A stretch of DNA of 64,000 nt from Strongyloides papillosus (taxonomy: Eukaryota > Nematoda > Chromadorea > Rhabditida > Strongyloididae). The stretch is taken from the NCBI GenBank assembly GCA_005656395.1, contig SRSI01000077.1:496001-560000 (forward strand), written 5' to 3'. Positions within the stretch are counted from its first letter, which is position 1. The number at the start of each line of letters is the position of its first letter. Below, piece after piece: positions 1 to 12,756 of this stretch. The notes beneath the pieces were generated by a model. It saw nothing but the letters and a program-made list of their open reading frames with translations, searched no databases and was not told the origin of the DNA. The position numbers and the translations under genes are program-made.

Positions 1-1684
1 ATATTATTCATAAATATAACATTATATAAATTTTTAAATGTATAAGCAGTTATTTAAGAAATTTATATCGACCGTTGAATTTTTTTTCAATGTATAATCA
101 AATTTTTTTTAAATCCTAACTTTATCAATATTAATAAATGTTTACACTGATTTAAATACTTTTTATGCATAAAAGTAGCTATATTTTACTTAATTATTAG
201 ATTTTGATTTTTTAATTATTTAATTTGTAATTTTCTGAGCTCGATATTTATCTTTAAAGTGAGTATCTAAAATATAATTCAAATTATATTTATTACTTAT
301 AGAAAATGGCATAAATCATTCTCAACATAGGTACAAACATCTTTAATATTTCAATATTAGACAAATAAATTTGATAAATACAAAAAATGTTTGCAATAAT
401 AAATAACATTTGCCTCTACTGATTGTACTTTAATTTTGTATTTAATCTATGAATCTTTTTATATTTCAGTAATATTAAGTTTCACTAAAAATTTGCAATC
501 TCCAACTTATTTATTATTGAATATTTATTCAATAGATAAAAGTAATCCTAATTATTTATTTATTAAAATTTCATAGTAATTAAACGAATTGTTCTAAAAA
601 AAGTAAAAAATCTTGACATAATAATCAAAAATTCTTTATTTACAATCATTGTTAAACTATATGTCGATAATTTTAGAAAGATTTTTTAAACTTAAAATAT
701 TTAATTTTAGTTTTGGTGGATTTATAAAAAAAGTATAAGTAAATAACATTAAGATAACATTTAAAAAATCAAAAAGAGATCATTATATGTACTTTTTCTA
801 GATTTTTATTGAAAAAATATAAATTTATTTCTAGAGTGAAACGTTTGTTAATTTTTACTTTAATTATGTAGTAATTTTTGTTAATAAAAATTTATAAATG
901 GAAAAATTTCAAATAATAAAATACTATTGTATATTATGGCATTCCCATTAGATTTTTAAAAATGTTAAATCAAATTTACTTATGAATTCTTTTCCAGAAA
1001 TGGGCTTTTAATTTTTTATACTTGATAAATAATTTCATGTTAAATATTGCAAGAAAAATTTCCACATTAAAAAACGATAATTAAACTTCTAAATTATAAT
1101 AATCATCATTTAGAGTAAAAATTTCAAAGCAACATGTTTGATAATCTCTTTGAAAATTCAATTAGTTACTTGTTTTTTTATCGTTATATAACTATATGAA
1201 AGTTTAGCTTTTTAAAATAAGTATAATAAAAAAATGAAATAATTTAGGCATTAATGCAAACTATATTGTAGTTAATTTTTATATAAAAAATTTTTTAAAA
1301 ATTAATGTCTTATTCATTGTTAATTATATTCACTTTTGTGTAATGTTCATGTTATGTGTGAAATAATAAATTTGACCACTGTAAAGTGCATAATTTTTTT
1401 AACATCATTATTTTATTTTTTGTAACGTAACATTTTACAAATATAAATATACTAAATAAATTTGATTTACTCTAGAAAAAATTACTATTGTAGCAATAAC
1501 TATTTTTTAAAAACTTTCTAAAAAAATTTTAAAAAGGAAAACCTTAAAGATTAAAAATGAAATATTATTTTTATTTAATATTAAAGTTTGTTTAATTGAC
1601 AGGATAAATATTAATTTTTATTGTACACACACATATATATACGTAAAATTTTGTTTTACCACTATATTCATTTTTTTAAATTCG
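1..1684. other. AT-rich intergenic region
   Basis: No reading frame, RNA gene or repeat stands out on either strand. The stretch is homopolymer-rich A/T sequence. Its last few hundred bases must hold the promoter of the TIL-domain gene that starts at 1685, but I see no recognisable element. Confidence 0.6.
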
Positions 1685-2942
1685 ATGGTAAGTTTTGATT
1701 TTTTTAACATTACTTATACTTTTGTAGATTGATATTTTATATTTAGTTATTTTAATATATCTTTGTCCTGATTTTGTTTACTCGGCATTTAATTGTCTTA
1801 CATGTAAAGGAAATACAACTTACGTTAATAGTTGTGGATTTCCATGTCCTAGATCTTGTGGCTCACCCAAATATGTCGTATGTAGTAGGAATTGCTTTGA
1901 GCCCCGATGTGAATGTAAACCGGGCTATGTCCTGAATAGTAAAAAAAGGTGTATTTTAGAATCAGATTGTCCCAAAGTTCCTTCAGGTCCAGAAAAGTGC
2001 AAACCAAATGCGGAATTTGTCAAATGTACAAATCCTTGCCCTCAAATTTGTGGTATACAAACTAATGAAAAATGTAACAAGAAATGTGGGAAACCAGGTT
2101 GTCAGTGTAAAAATGGGTTCATTCTTGATTTGAAAGAGAATTGTATAAGTATGAATAAATGTAAAGAAATGCTTAGAACAACAACTCCAAAAACAACCAC
2201 AAAGAAAAAAACTCCAAAACCACAAAAAACAACACCTACAACAACCACAACAACAACCCAAAAAACAAAAACATCAAAAAAAACAAAAACACCAAAAACA
2301 ACACCCACAACAACGACACTATCAACAACAACACCCACAACAACAAAAAAACCAAAGCCACCAAAAAAAACAAAAGCACCAAAAACAACACTCACAACAA
2401 CAACCACGACAACAGCAAGAACGACAAAAAGAAGAAAAACTAAAAAACCAACTACTCCAAAAATACCAAAATGTGGGGAGAATGAAGAGTATTCACCTTG
2501 TACTAGTCCTTGTCCAAGAGTTTGTGGTATGGAAACAGGTGAAAAATGCCCAAAGGCTTGTGGACCCCCAGGTTGCCAATGTAAATCTGGGTTCATTCGT
2601 AATTATCTTCAAGATTGTATTAGTATGGAAGAATGTAAAGCTTTAACAGAGACAACAAAAAGACCTACTAAAACGAAAAAGCCAAATAAAACGACAACAA
2701 CCAAACCAACAACGAAAAAAGCTCCCACAAAAAAACCAGAAAAATGCAGTAAAAATAAGAAATATAGAGAGTGCTATAAGTATCCTATTCTTACTTGTAG
2801 CAAAAAACACCTTGATTCTAAAATCAAAAGAAAGAAGTATTGCAGTCAGCCAAAATGTGTATGTGAGGATGATGAGTTTTTGTACAAAGGAAAATGTTTA
2901 TCTATGAAAGAATGCAAGAAAAAATTAAAAAAGAAATGGTAA
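1685..2942 (+). CDS. Secreted four-domain TIL (trypsin inhibitor-like) cysteine-rich protein
   Basis: Two exons: 1685-1687, which holds only the ATG, and 1728-2942, separated by a 40 bp GTAAGT...TTGTAG intron. No ATG in exon 2 precedes the signal peptide, so the one-codon first exon decides the start. The product is about 405 residues. It opens with a hydrophobic signal peptide (MIDILYLVILIYLCPDFVYS), then has four TIL-like cysteine clusters: one from the first cysteine (about residues 24-80), one ending with CISMNKC, one ending with CISMEEC, and a diverged last one ending with CLSMKEC. Domains 2 and 3 share the pattern CPxxCG...EKC...CG.PGCQCK.GF. Threonine/lysine linkers join domains 2-3 (genome 2170-2460) and 3-4. 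TIL domains usually inhibit serine proteases and are common in secreted nematode proteins; the linkers are probably O-glycosylated spacers. Target protease unknown. Confidence 0.85.
2170..2460 (+). repeat. ACA/CAA-rich threonine-lysine linker repeat inside the TIL gene
   Basis: Imperfect low-complexity coding repeat built from ACA, ACC, AAA and CCA codons, giving runs of Thr, Lys and Pro. Short words such as acaacacc and aaaaacaaaa recur without a fixed period. This kind of tract expands and contracts easily. The opposite strand shows long but meaningless valine/phenylalanine-rich reading frames because of it. Confidence 0.8.
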
Positions 2943-3975
2943 AATACAGCACAATGATGAAGAACAAATGTAAACAGGGAGCATTGTTTCAAAATATTAT
3001 TTACTGAATAATACAAATTTTGAAAGTACTAGAGATTTTTAAATTATTCATATGTTTTTTAACAAAATATTTATAGTGATGCATTACAGTAATTGTTATT
3101 TCACTATAAAACATTTTATATTGACTCATTCAATTTAAATAATACAATAAATTTAACAGTTTAAATGCACTTTTAATTTATTGATTTTTATGATTATTTA
3201 TAAATTTTATTATTGTGTAAATTTTTAACTAGAGATGGATTAGTAATGAACAAGAAGTTAACATAGAAAATGATAAAAAATAGAAATTTTAAAAATTTTA
3301 CACAGCGATCTGATAAAATAAATTTTTAATATTCATTGTTAATAACTATTTTCAAATATTAACTTTCAAGGAAGTAAAATTCTCTAGATAGTTTAACTAA
3401 AAATATACTTATAGTGAATGAATTTGATTGATGTGATAATTCTCAAATCATTCATCCTTTTCTAGAAATAATTAATTATTTATATTAAGAATTACATTAA
3501 CTTTTTATTGTATCCCATAGTTTTATCATCTTTAAAAAACAAATATAATGCTTTTTTTAAAAAAATCTAGAGCTTTTCGGTAAACTAAATATTGTATAAA
3601 ACTCTAATGATTTTTTTTAAATGTATATATGTAGGATATCTATTTCCATGTTTGTATAAACTACTTGTTTATATGCCCTTTAAAATATTAAAATATATAA
3701 TTTAAAAAACCCATCATATAATTATTAGATTGTATTATCTATGACGAATATGATATACTTTTAAAGTCATTATTCCACAGTATTTGTAGCAAAACGCCCG
3801 TTACAGTAGTAAGTTTAATACATACAATTGAAATTTATTCTCAAATAGCATAACTTAATATCCATCTTTTAAATACGACCCATTATAAATATGAGAAATC
3901 TTATTATTTATTAAATAATTGAAAATAAAATGTCAAAAAATATATATACAATATCAGCAAAAATAATAAAAAAAG
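2943..3975. other. Intergenic region between convergent genes
   Basis: AT-rich 3' flanks of the TIL gene (+) and haspin (-). Several AATAAA-like words but no reading frame or repeat I can support. Confidence 0.6.
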
Positions 3976-6301
3976 TTATACAATAAAATCTTTTTGAAAC
4001 TCGATAAATCTCTCATCATTAAAAAGCTCTTCTAAGCACTCCATTTTAGAGACGTAATTTTTAAAATAATCCAAAAATTGTTGGTCTCGTATGTTTTTAA
4101 AAGAAAAAAGTCTTTTTACGTGATAACTAATCCATAATATGTTGTTCTTTGAGCAAAATTTTGACCAATCTCCATCCAGTAACTCTCTCATTTTTGGATA
4201 AATAAATTGAAAAGAATCTTGATTAAAACTCTCATTAAAAAGTCCATCAACCTCTTCAAGATTCAAATAATATTTCTCATTCTTCAAACTCATTCTTGAT
4301 AAAGTATAGTCAATAATTTTAACTTTAACACCAAATGATTTCAATCGATATTCATGTAAATTATATTTATATTCAATATTCGTGTTTTCATCTACATCCT
4401 GAATTAAAATATTTGATTCATGAAGATCTCGGTGTTCAAATTGATATACTTCTTCGGCAATGCGAAGACAGTGTATAAGTTGAAAAATGATTGAGTAAGC
4501 CTGTGGCTTGGTTAGATTAAAATATTTCTCTAACTCAATACCAGCGTCTTCTAACTCAAAAACTAAGAAATGCTTCACACTATTTCTATATACCGTTGGA
4601 TCATCATTAAATGCCCCATTATTTCTTTTATACGCCTTCCAAGCATCTAACAAAATTTTTGGATACATTCCATTAACAATAGTACATTTATAAAGTCTAA
4701 CAAAATTATCGCATGAATAAGTTGACATATAATTTAATTTGGATAACTCATTTGTAACCATGTATTCCATTGTAATTTCTCGACAACCTTTCAAAATAGT
4801 TCCATTAATAGTAGTTACTTTTTTATTATCTGGTTCAAAAGGCGTAACCTTATAGATAATATTTTTACTATCTGAACTTCTTCCACAATAAACTTCTCCA
4901 AAGGAACCTTCACCAATTTTTACAATTTTTGGTGGAAATAATTTACGAAATGACTGCACCTTTTCTTGGTCTAATATTCTTAGCATGTCATCAAGTGTCG
5001 ATACTGATGATAATACATACTCTTGAGTTTTGTTGAAAGAACAATTATCTTTTACCATGAGGCTATCTTCAGAACTTTCAACTAACTGCCTCTTTGAGAC
5101 ATTAGAGTAATCACCCTTATTAGATTTATTCTTAACTGATGATAGTAAGCTGGAATTACATTGTGAAATCTCTCCACCACTTATTTCACTTTGAAATCTA
5201 CTACTAGAACGTTCTCCAAAATAACTAGAATAAGTTTGAGAACTATCATTGATAAATTCTAAACGTCTAACTGGAACATTTCTTCTAGGTTTTTTAGATG
5301 ATTTGGTTAAAATTCTATCTCTCTCGGGTAAACTATCATTTTTTTGTTTATCTAAAGTTCTATTTCCAAATAACGTGTCTTTTCCTTTAATATCAACAAA
5401 TACTATTGAACCATCATCAGAACATGCAGAATTTTGAGTTCCCAACTCTTCAATAACTGTTTGCTTGTTCCTATCTGACAGTTTAGAGATCACTTCATTA
5501 GTTTCTTCTACTACACTTGTAGAATTAAAAAGATGTTCTGTTTCTTCTATTATACCAGAACCACCATTTTCTTCTAACGATTCTAATGTTTCACCTGAGT
5601 CTGTTAGAGGCTCCATAGTTTTATTTGATATGTTTATCTTATCTGAATCACCACGATATAAATCAACATTATGAGAGGAAGTATCTTCGGACACATAAAG
5701 ATTAGTAGGTTTAGCTTTTAAATTTGCGGGTGACTTTATTGGTTTGTCTGCATGTAATTTACCAAATGATGATGTACTATGAACTCTTTTGTATGATTCT
5801 TCCAATTCTTCTTCAGTTGCCATCTGTAATCCGATATCTCTAACAGATTTAAAATCAGGTTCATATAATATTACAACATCCGAAACATTTGGAGACTGAA
5901 ATACAGTCAATGAAAGTGATACTACGTAAAATATAGAATTAAAAACTAACCTCAAAAATTTCATCTCTTAACTTCTTCCCTTCTTCCGTCAATACTTGAT
6001 CTTTAAAAGAATTATTCTCTCTTACTGCTTTCATAAATTCTTCATATTTCTTTTTATTCTCCTCTTTAACTAATTTTTTTGACTTTCTTGGTTTCTTTGA
6101 AATCACAACACTATTATCTTTATTGCCCTTCCTTTTCCTCGGAGTTTTTTGTTTTGTTAAATTAATTGAGATTGATTCATCACAATATTCTTCAATAGTA
6201 TCATAGTTTGGTGGAGAAAAACGATACTCCGGAGACCAAGAAAAAATTTTACTGTTATCCATAAAGAAATAAATGATAGATGATGAAGGTGTGCCCTTCA
6301 T
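3976..6301 (-). CDS. hasp-1: Haspin-family histone H3 Thr3 kinase
   Basis: Two exons on the minus strand: 6301-5951 and 5895-3976, joined by a 55 bp intron (GTTAGT...TTTCAG). The product is about 756 residues, or 743 if the second in-frame ATG at 6262 is used; neither start is decided by the sequence. The N-terminal half is basic and then serine/acidic and low in complexity, as in other haspins. The C-terminal part of about 330 residues is the kinase: glycine loop GEGSFGEV, lysine in IIYKVTPFE, HRDLHESNIL catalytic loop, and DYT in place of DFG, which is characteristic of haspin. Haspin phosphorylates histone H3 on Thr3 in mitosis to recruit the chromosomal passenger complex. All catalytic residues I can identify are present. 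Confidence 0.9.
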
Positions 6302-9300
6302 AAATGAATTTTGTATACGTTATACCAAATATAAATGTAAAAAAATTGTATTTTTATTTTGTAAATAACTACCAAATGCAATTAGGCAAATTTATTTCGT
6401 CAATCAAAGCATAAAAATCCGTCTGTACTAGATGACTCATCAACCAAATGCTGACTAGCCATAATTTTAAATAGCAAACCTTTCATTAAGCTTTCGGCAA
6501 TAAACGCTTAATTCTTTTTGTTTTGATTGTTTTGAAATACACAAATGTGTAGAAAATTCTACTTCATTACCAAAGCCCTCGTAGGACACTATCAAATTAA
6601 TACTTTTCTAGTATGTAAAACATTCTATATAAAAAGAGTATATGGTGAAACAGTTTTTTGTTATTATTCGCAAAGTTTTTAAGAATTATCATGACATTTT
6701 CCATGTGAATCTTACAACGGGTTATTTACTTTTGTTATCAATAGATTAAACAATACTTCCAGAGAAATATATTTTTACAGTAGTTTTGCACAAATAGATA
6801 AATTCATAAATGTAAACTGAATTTTAAAGTCATACTGTTTGTATTTTACTGGAAAAAATCTAATGATCAGGATTTTTCTTGTGAAACTATAAAGGAAATA
6901 CTTTAGACATCTTTTTCCAAAATATGATTGTCATTATAAAATTTTGTGTTAACGTGTATTTTGTTTTAAATTTAGTAATTCAATAAAATATATTTTTAAA
7001 AAAGCCAAATTTTTGTAAAGTAAAAAAAATTTACAGTAATTAATTCTTACGTTAAAAGTAAGTCATCTTAATTAATAATGATTCTTTTATTGAATGACTA
7101 CTTTAAAATATCAACTTTCATAAAGATGAGTATCGTAGATTGGAGATGTAAAAATACAGAAATGAAAATAAATTACATGATTGAGAACTTTTTGAAGATA
7201 TCCAGAAGAACAGGCATTTCACAAAACATTGTTAAAAATTTTAGCATCATTTATGTTACTTATAAAAGTGATTTCTATAAGTATTTTTTCATATTTTTGA
7301 ATACTAACCGGTTAAGTTGAATTTACATGGTAATTCATTATATTATCCAAAATAAAAATTAATATAAGTATTATCTAGTATATTTAATATAAATTTTTTA
7401 ATTATCTACATCGACAAGATTTGGTCAAAACTACTTTTTTGTATCTTTTTGTAGAATTAACTTTGCTATTAACAATTTTTTTAGTTTGAAATACCACATT
7501 TTTCTAGACTGAAGATTTTTTATCTTATTAAATAATTATTTTAATATTAAAAATTCGTTAGAAAATCACTTATTTAAATTTATTTCTAGATGAAAGTTTG
7601 AATGATATAAGCACTTATTATCAATGATTGTCAATATGAGTTACAGTTCAATTATGCACGCAAAGGGGCACATAATTGTGTGAAATGTTATAATTTCTCT
7701 TACCTAATAAAATTTCAATTTTTTTTATAATGTCTTCCGAAATCATCTTTAAAAATTAAACTTACGAAAAGTTATAAAACACAGCGCATTTTTGTTTATA
7801 GTTCCTTTTAAAAACTTTAATTTACAAAAAGGGCAAATACTAAAATAATATTCTTAATTAATAAAACTTTGTGTGGTTAAAAAATTATTGCTTTTTGTTA
7901 TTTTTGTTAGTAGAATTTTTAAAAAGAATAATCCTTGTTAATACGTTTACAACTTTCCATGAAAATGAGTTCTAGTAACATGCTTCATGTTATACTATAG
8001 GAAACAAATTAGACTTTAAAATAAGCATAATACAATAAAGAATATGAAGACTAAATGTAAGTTACCATATTACTTAAGAATGTCAAACATATACATTTTT
8101 GTAAATAACGGCAAAATTTACATGACAGCCAATATTTCCATCGTTTACAACATTTTTATTGTTACTCAATATTTTTTAAATTTGAATAGAAATTAATGTT
8201 TTAACAGAAGAGATATTTTTTTAATTTCACCAGTATTTGTTCCTTTTTGGTCTGCGATATTCAGAAGGTTAAAAATGTGGTCTGGGAAATGATAAGAAAT
8301 TATTCTGGTGGTTTATTGTTTAATTATTTATGACTTACCATTTTATTTAACTTCCTAAAATTTAGAAAATCGAAAAGAAAAAATGTGAGGCAATTCTTGA
8401 TCTTCAAATTCACAATTGAATTATTTGAAGAATGATTTATCACCATTAATATTGCGCCAATATCGGCCGGCAATAGTTATTGATATCAACTATCATCGTT
8501 CCTAGTGCGCTTTCTATAACATAAGCTGTGGTCCGAAACCAGCTGAAATAATTGATGAATTCAAAGAATCTGCACTTTGCAATACAAAGTACCATGTTTA
8601 GGAAAAATAATTATTAATTTTTTTTTGTTAAAAAATACATTATTTTTTTTTTTCACTTTTATATATAAGTTTATAAACTTTTTAAATTGTACAATTTAAA
8701 AGGAAAATGCCATAATTTTACAATAAATAAAAATTATCAAAATTGTAATCTTCGTTGCTATAACATTGATTGAACTTATATGCAATTGTTTTCTCATTTA
8801 TTTATTAAAACTCTATAACATTTTAATTATTACAATTGGTAGTAGCAAGAAAATTTATAAGTATTATACTATAATAAATATTTTTATAGTAAAAAAATTT
8901 AGTAAGAAAAACATAGAATTATTTTGGTTCATTTATTTATTTTTTTGCCAATTTTATGAATTAATCCTTAAGATCAGCATCATTTGAAACTATTCTTTCA
9001 ATCCTGTTTAAACGGCATACAATGATATATATTTAACTAAACATCTATTTATATATAATTGCCCTTTGTCTATGGTCTACTTCCAAATCTTATGATCATT
9101 ACTTAAGTTCTGTGTGTCAAAACATTGTGTATTGAGTTATGACATATATTAAACTAAGATGAGATCAACAATTTTCTATATGATTTTCCATTATTCATTA
9201 AAATTATCTGTATGTCTGTTAAAGTATACTCTTTTACAGATAATAGTCTATAATTTAATGTCGTAGAATTGTTTTTCGATTTTATTTGTTACATTTCAAA

Positions 9301-9343
9301 TGTGGATAATTAAATTAGAATAAAATAAATATTTTTTTAGATT
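6302..9343. other. Intergenic region with two less AT-rich patches
   Basis: Mostly A/T homopolymer-rich sequence. Two patches have more G+C: about 6400-6600, just upstream of haspin, and about 8440-8600, which holds a 49-codon minus-strand frame listed separately. Frames at 7078-7320 and 8766-8987 are the length expected by chance in DNA this AT-rich and have no domain. Confidence 0.55.
8446..8595 (-). other. Short GC-richer open frame, possible relic
   Basis: A 49-codon ATG-to-TAA frame whose composition and codons (CGG, CCG, GCG, ACC, GGA) are unlike the surrounding AT-rich DNA and most genes here. It includes WFRTTAYVIESALGT. The block looks vaguely like the region between protease/RT and integrase in Pao/BEL-type retroelements, but the match is too short to name. 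It could be a captured or decayed fragment, or an exon of something I cannot assemble. Confidence 0.3.
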
Positions 9344-9648
9344 ATGAAGTATTTATATATTACTTTTTTGGACTACTTGAGAGATCTTGGAAGACGTTTT
9401 CGTGATATTATCGGTACAAAGGTATGTATTTTAAAAACATTATTCCTTTAACTTACCAATTTCAGCTTTTTTTTATAGGATCAGACAGCAAAAAGAATAG
9501 AAATGAATTTAGTTACCAACTTCTTGATAATGCTTCTTCAACAAATAACTTTTACAGAGAAGGTATTGAAAATTCGCGACGAAGAACTGTAACAATCCAA
9601 GGCATTACTTTTGAAGGAGATATTGATCCATCATTATTAATAGATTAA
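9344..9648 (+). CDS. Small protein of unknown function, two exons
   Basis: Exons 9344-9421 and 9466-9648 with a 44 bp GTATGT...TTTCAG intron, phase 0; product 86 residues. The ATG follows TTTTTTTAG|ATT, an acceptor-like site that could be a trans-splice site or the end of an upstream intron, so more N-terminal exons are possible. The first 26 residues are amphipathic with arginines (YLRDLGRRFRDIIG); the rest is polar and serine/asparagine-rich, ending in RTVTIQGITFEGDIDPSLLID. No signal peptide and no family I recognise. The well-formed intron and sensible composition argue for a real gene. Confidence 0.6.
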
Positions 9649-11858
9649 TTACCCTATATTGGTTATTTATTTCTTGAGGAAGCGTGTAAATTACTCCCGT
9701 TTTTTTAACTTCAATGGATTTTTCTATACTTTTTTTATACATTGCATATGCAAAAATTTTATTACTTTACTTTCATTTTTAATAAATAATTACAATCATT
9801 AATGCATAAAATACAATTTTGGAATACAATAGTAATAATTATTATAACTGAAGAAATGAAACTTGGTTGTTAGATTTTTTTAAAAGTACGAATTATATTT
9901 TTAACGTAATTTATTTATAATTTACATAGATACAGGTAGAGAGAAATTAATCTATATATAATTAGTTCTAAAAGATAGTTTTTTCTTTGTTTAATATTAT
10001 TAAAATAACAATGTATTAACGTTTAATAAAAGTTACAATTTTCAAAGATTTCATATATTATTCAAGTATTACATTACATTGAATATATGTTTAATTAAGA
10101 GTTTAACAAAAAATAGTAGATAAATATTTTATTCTTATTTCTTACATATTAATTTTTGATAGCAACTTACTAGAATTTTTTATCACTACCATAGTTAAAC
10201 TACGTAAATGATAGAAATTTAATTGAAGCTATTGTAATTTTGTTGTTATGCGCTACAGAATTTTTTTGTTAATACCTATCTTGTTTTAGAAATCTTAACT
10301 TGTAAGAAATTAAAAAAAGAAAATTTCTAAAATATGTCACAATACTGTTGTCAAGATTATGTTCATTAAATACTCTTCATCGTATATATCAACGTCATAT
10401 TAGATGGTATATTTAAAAAAAAAACCTATAAATGTACAAATGTATCCTAAATAGAGAATTATTTCATTAAATTGGTCCCGATTTCTTATAACAAGACCAT
10501 TTATTACAACAATCATAAGATTCATTTATTGTATCATATCAACAAAACATAAATGTGTCATATGTAGTCACAATATTTGTCATTTTAAATGGTCCCATGA
10601 TATATATGACAATTTTGCTATATTTCGAAATTAATACGATTTACATTACTGATGAAATTTGTTCATATCGTTTAAGTTCAACAAAACCTGACTATTAATT
10701 TCTGGAAAAATTAAATTTTGTTTGTTTAATATCATTACCATTATTATCAGTTATTTATAATTATGTAATTTACTTATTTTTTATAAAACAAAAAAAACAA
10801 TTTTATCCATTGTAGACAATTAGCAACAATAAAATATTACTTTATTATGTTTATATATATAATATTATATCCATTATTTGTTCAAATACATATAATTATT
10901 TATGTGTTTCTTTTTTCAGTAAGTAAGTTTTAAACTCTTTATTTTCTATTATTAATATTACACCTTTTATAATTGTGAGCAACTAATTTAAATTTTGTTG
11001 GTTGAAAAATAATGGATGGTATATATATAATTGAAAACAATTTTTGCGTCTTAATATCATTACTTATTTTGGAAAATCTTAGTAGAAAACAAATTTTTTA
11101 AAGATATTTGTTTTTTTTTTAAATGAAACTTGTTTAATGGTTTATAATCTTATTTTATTAGAAATATAAAAGAAAAAAATTGTTTGTTTCAAAAGTTTAA
11201 TGATCTTGTTATGATTATAATATTGTTAATAAGATTAACTTAAAACAACTATAGTGCATATTTAATTAAAATATTCAACGATAAAGTATATTTTGTAATT
11301 AGTAAATGATTTTAATTTTTAAATATTTGATGAAAAATTGTACTAAGTAATTTTATAACAATTTAGTGAAATTTTAAAGTTGTACAGAAGAAAATTGTTT
11401 TTATAATATAAAAAGTTAATGAATATTTTGTTATAAAATTTATTAGTATAGGTAAGTTTTATTATTTCCACTAAAATCTTCTATAAAAATTTTATTCTAT
11501 GATTTATTTTACTACTTATTTTTTGTAATACAATTTTTTAATGTTTAGTTCCTTGTTAATATTATATGTATTTTAAAAAGTTGTAAAAATCTTATTTAAA
11601 TGTCAATAGATTTTTATAGTTTCGTCTTAAAATTTTAAGATTATCGCAATTTGTTACATATAGATAAATAATTAGAAAAACCACTAATCTTCTTTCCTCA
11701 TGATTGTGATGAAATGTTTACATTATATATAGATTTATTTTTTTACAACATATATTAAGTTAAGCAAAGCATTTAATACTAACTTTAGAGGAAGTAATTT
11801 TCAATGGTGTATAATGGTAAAAGATTAAAATATCAAAGATAAAAGATTTCCTTTCTCA
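9649..11858. other. AT-rich intergenic region
   Basis: Nothing beyond short chance frames and A/T runs was seen in this 2.2 kb stretch between convergent genes. No inverted repeats or RNA-like structures noticed. Confidence 0.55.
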
Positions 11859-12756
11859 TTACCATATCTGTGTATGTCCAAAATCTCGAGTATTTTTTCT
11901 GCCAACAGGTGTGTTAGGATCCATTTCAACTTTACGGGGTGTATCACTACCACCATGTATAATTTCAGCAGCCTGACAATTAGGAAATCTTCTATTTCTT
12001 ACGTTAGGTGAGACAGTCTCTGATTTGAATGATCTCGCAGATACTTTTTCAGAAAATCCCATTTTATGCTCATTTTTACTATAATCAGGAGCTATTGATT
12101 CTTTGCAATTGTCAAAGAAACCCTTGTAGACAACAAAGTTAGTTGTTTGCCATATTGGATTTTCTAAATTATAATATTTTTTCATAAATTGTAAAAGTGA
12201 ATCAGAAGGTTTATCAATAGCTAATTCAGTAGGATTTATATTTTGATGCTTTAACATTTCTTCAAATATTTTATGCCCATTTCCTTTCCTTTGAAGTGTA
12301 TTATGGACATAGAAATCTAATATACATAATGGTGTAACTTCATATCTTTGAAGTTTATCATCTAAAAGATATAATTTCTTTCTCCCAACTTTTAGTATAC
12401 CAATAACAATAGAATGTTTTCTAAAAATAGCAGAATAAAATAGTTAAAGATAAATATTTTAATACTTAATTGTATGGTTAAATGTATAATAATTATCATA
12501 ATCATAAAACGTACTCATTATTAGGATTTTTCTTCCACATTATGTAGAGTGTTTGTTCTTCTTCTGTATCAATAATTTTTTGATAACTTGTTAAGACTCT
12601 CTTTAAACCTTGTGCATTCATTGATAATTTCCCCATTTCATCTATTGCTTTTTCAACACCCCAAAATTTTTTAGGACCTAAACTTCTAATAACATTTTTT
12701 TGTAAAATTGCTATTTCGCTATTAAAAACCTCACTTAAATCATAATTAATTTCCAT
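11859..12756 (-). CDS. mec-17: Alpha-tubulin N-acetyltransferase (MEC-17/ATAT family)
   Basis: Two exons on the minus strand: 12756-12515 and 12420-11859, with a 94 bp intron (GTACGT...TTTTAG) in phase 2; product 267 residues, close to the size of the nematode proteins. The fold is GNAT-type. Exon 1 carries the N-terminal segment with LGPKKFWGVEKAIDEMG. Exon 2 carries CILDFYVHNTLQRKGNG, which holds the conserved cysteine and the acetyl-CoA-binding loop, then ELAIDKPS with the catalytic aspartate, then NLENP and TTNFVVYKGFF. The family acetylates Lys40 of alpha-tubulin inside microtubules and is needed for touch neuron microtubules in worms. The polar tail after about residue 190 is variable. 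I cannot tell whether this is the mec-17 or the atat-2 orthologue. Confidence 0.9.

Noticed and set aside
1983..2596. Valine/phenylalanine-rich and cysteine-rich minus-strand frames opposite the TIL gene
   Set aside because: They are the complement of the Thr/Lys codon repeat and cysteine codons of the real plus-strand gene; no domain or splice support.
7078..7320. 80-codon plus-strand frame
   Set aside because: In DNA this AT-rich, a handful of frames this long are expected by chance over 128 kb of strand; no domain, signal peptide or splice partner.
8530..8600. Possible C/D-box snoRNA (TTGATGA and CTGA words)
   Set aside because: The boxes are not in the right order or spacing with a terminal stem on either strand.
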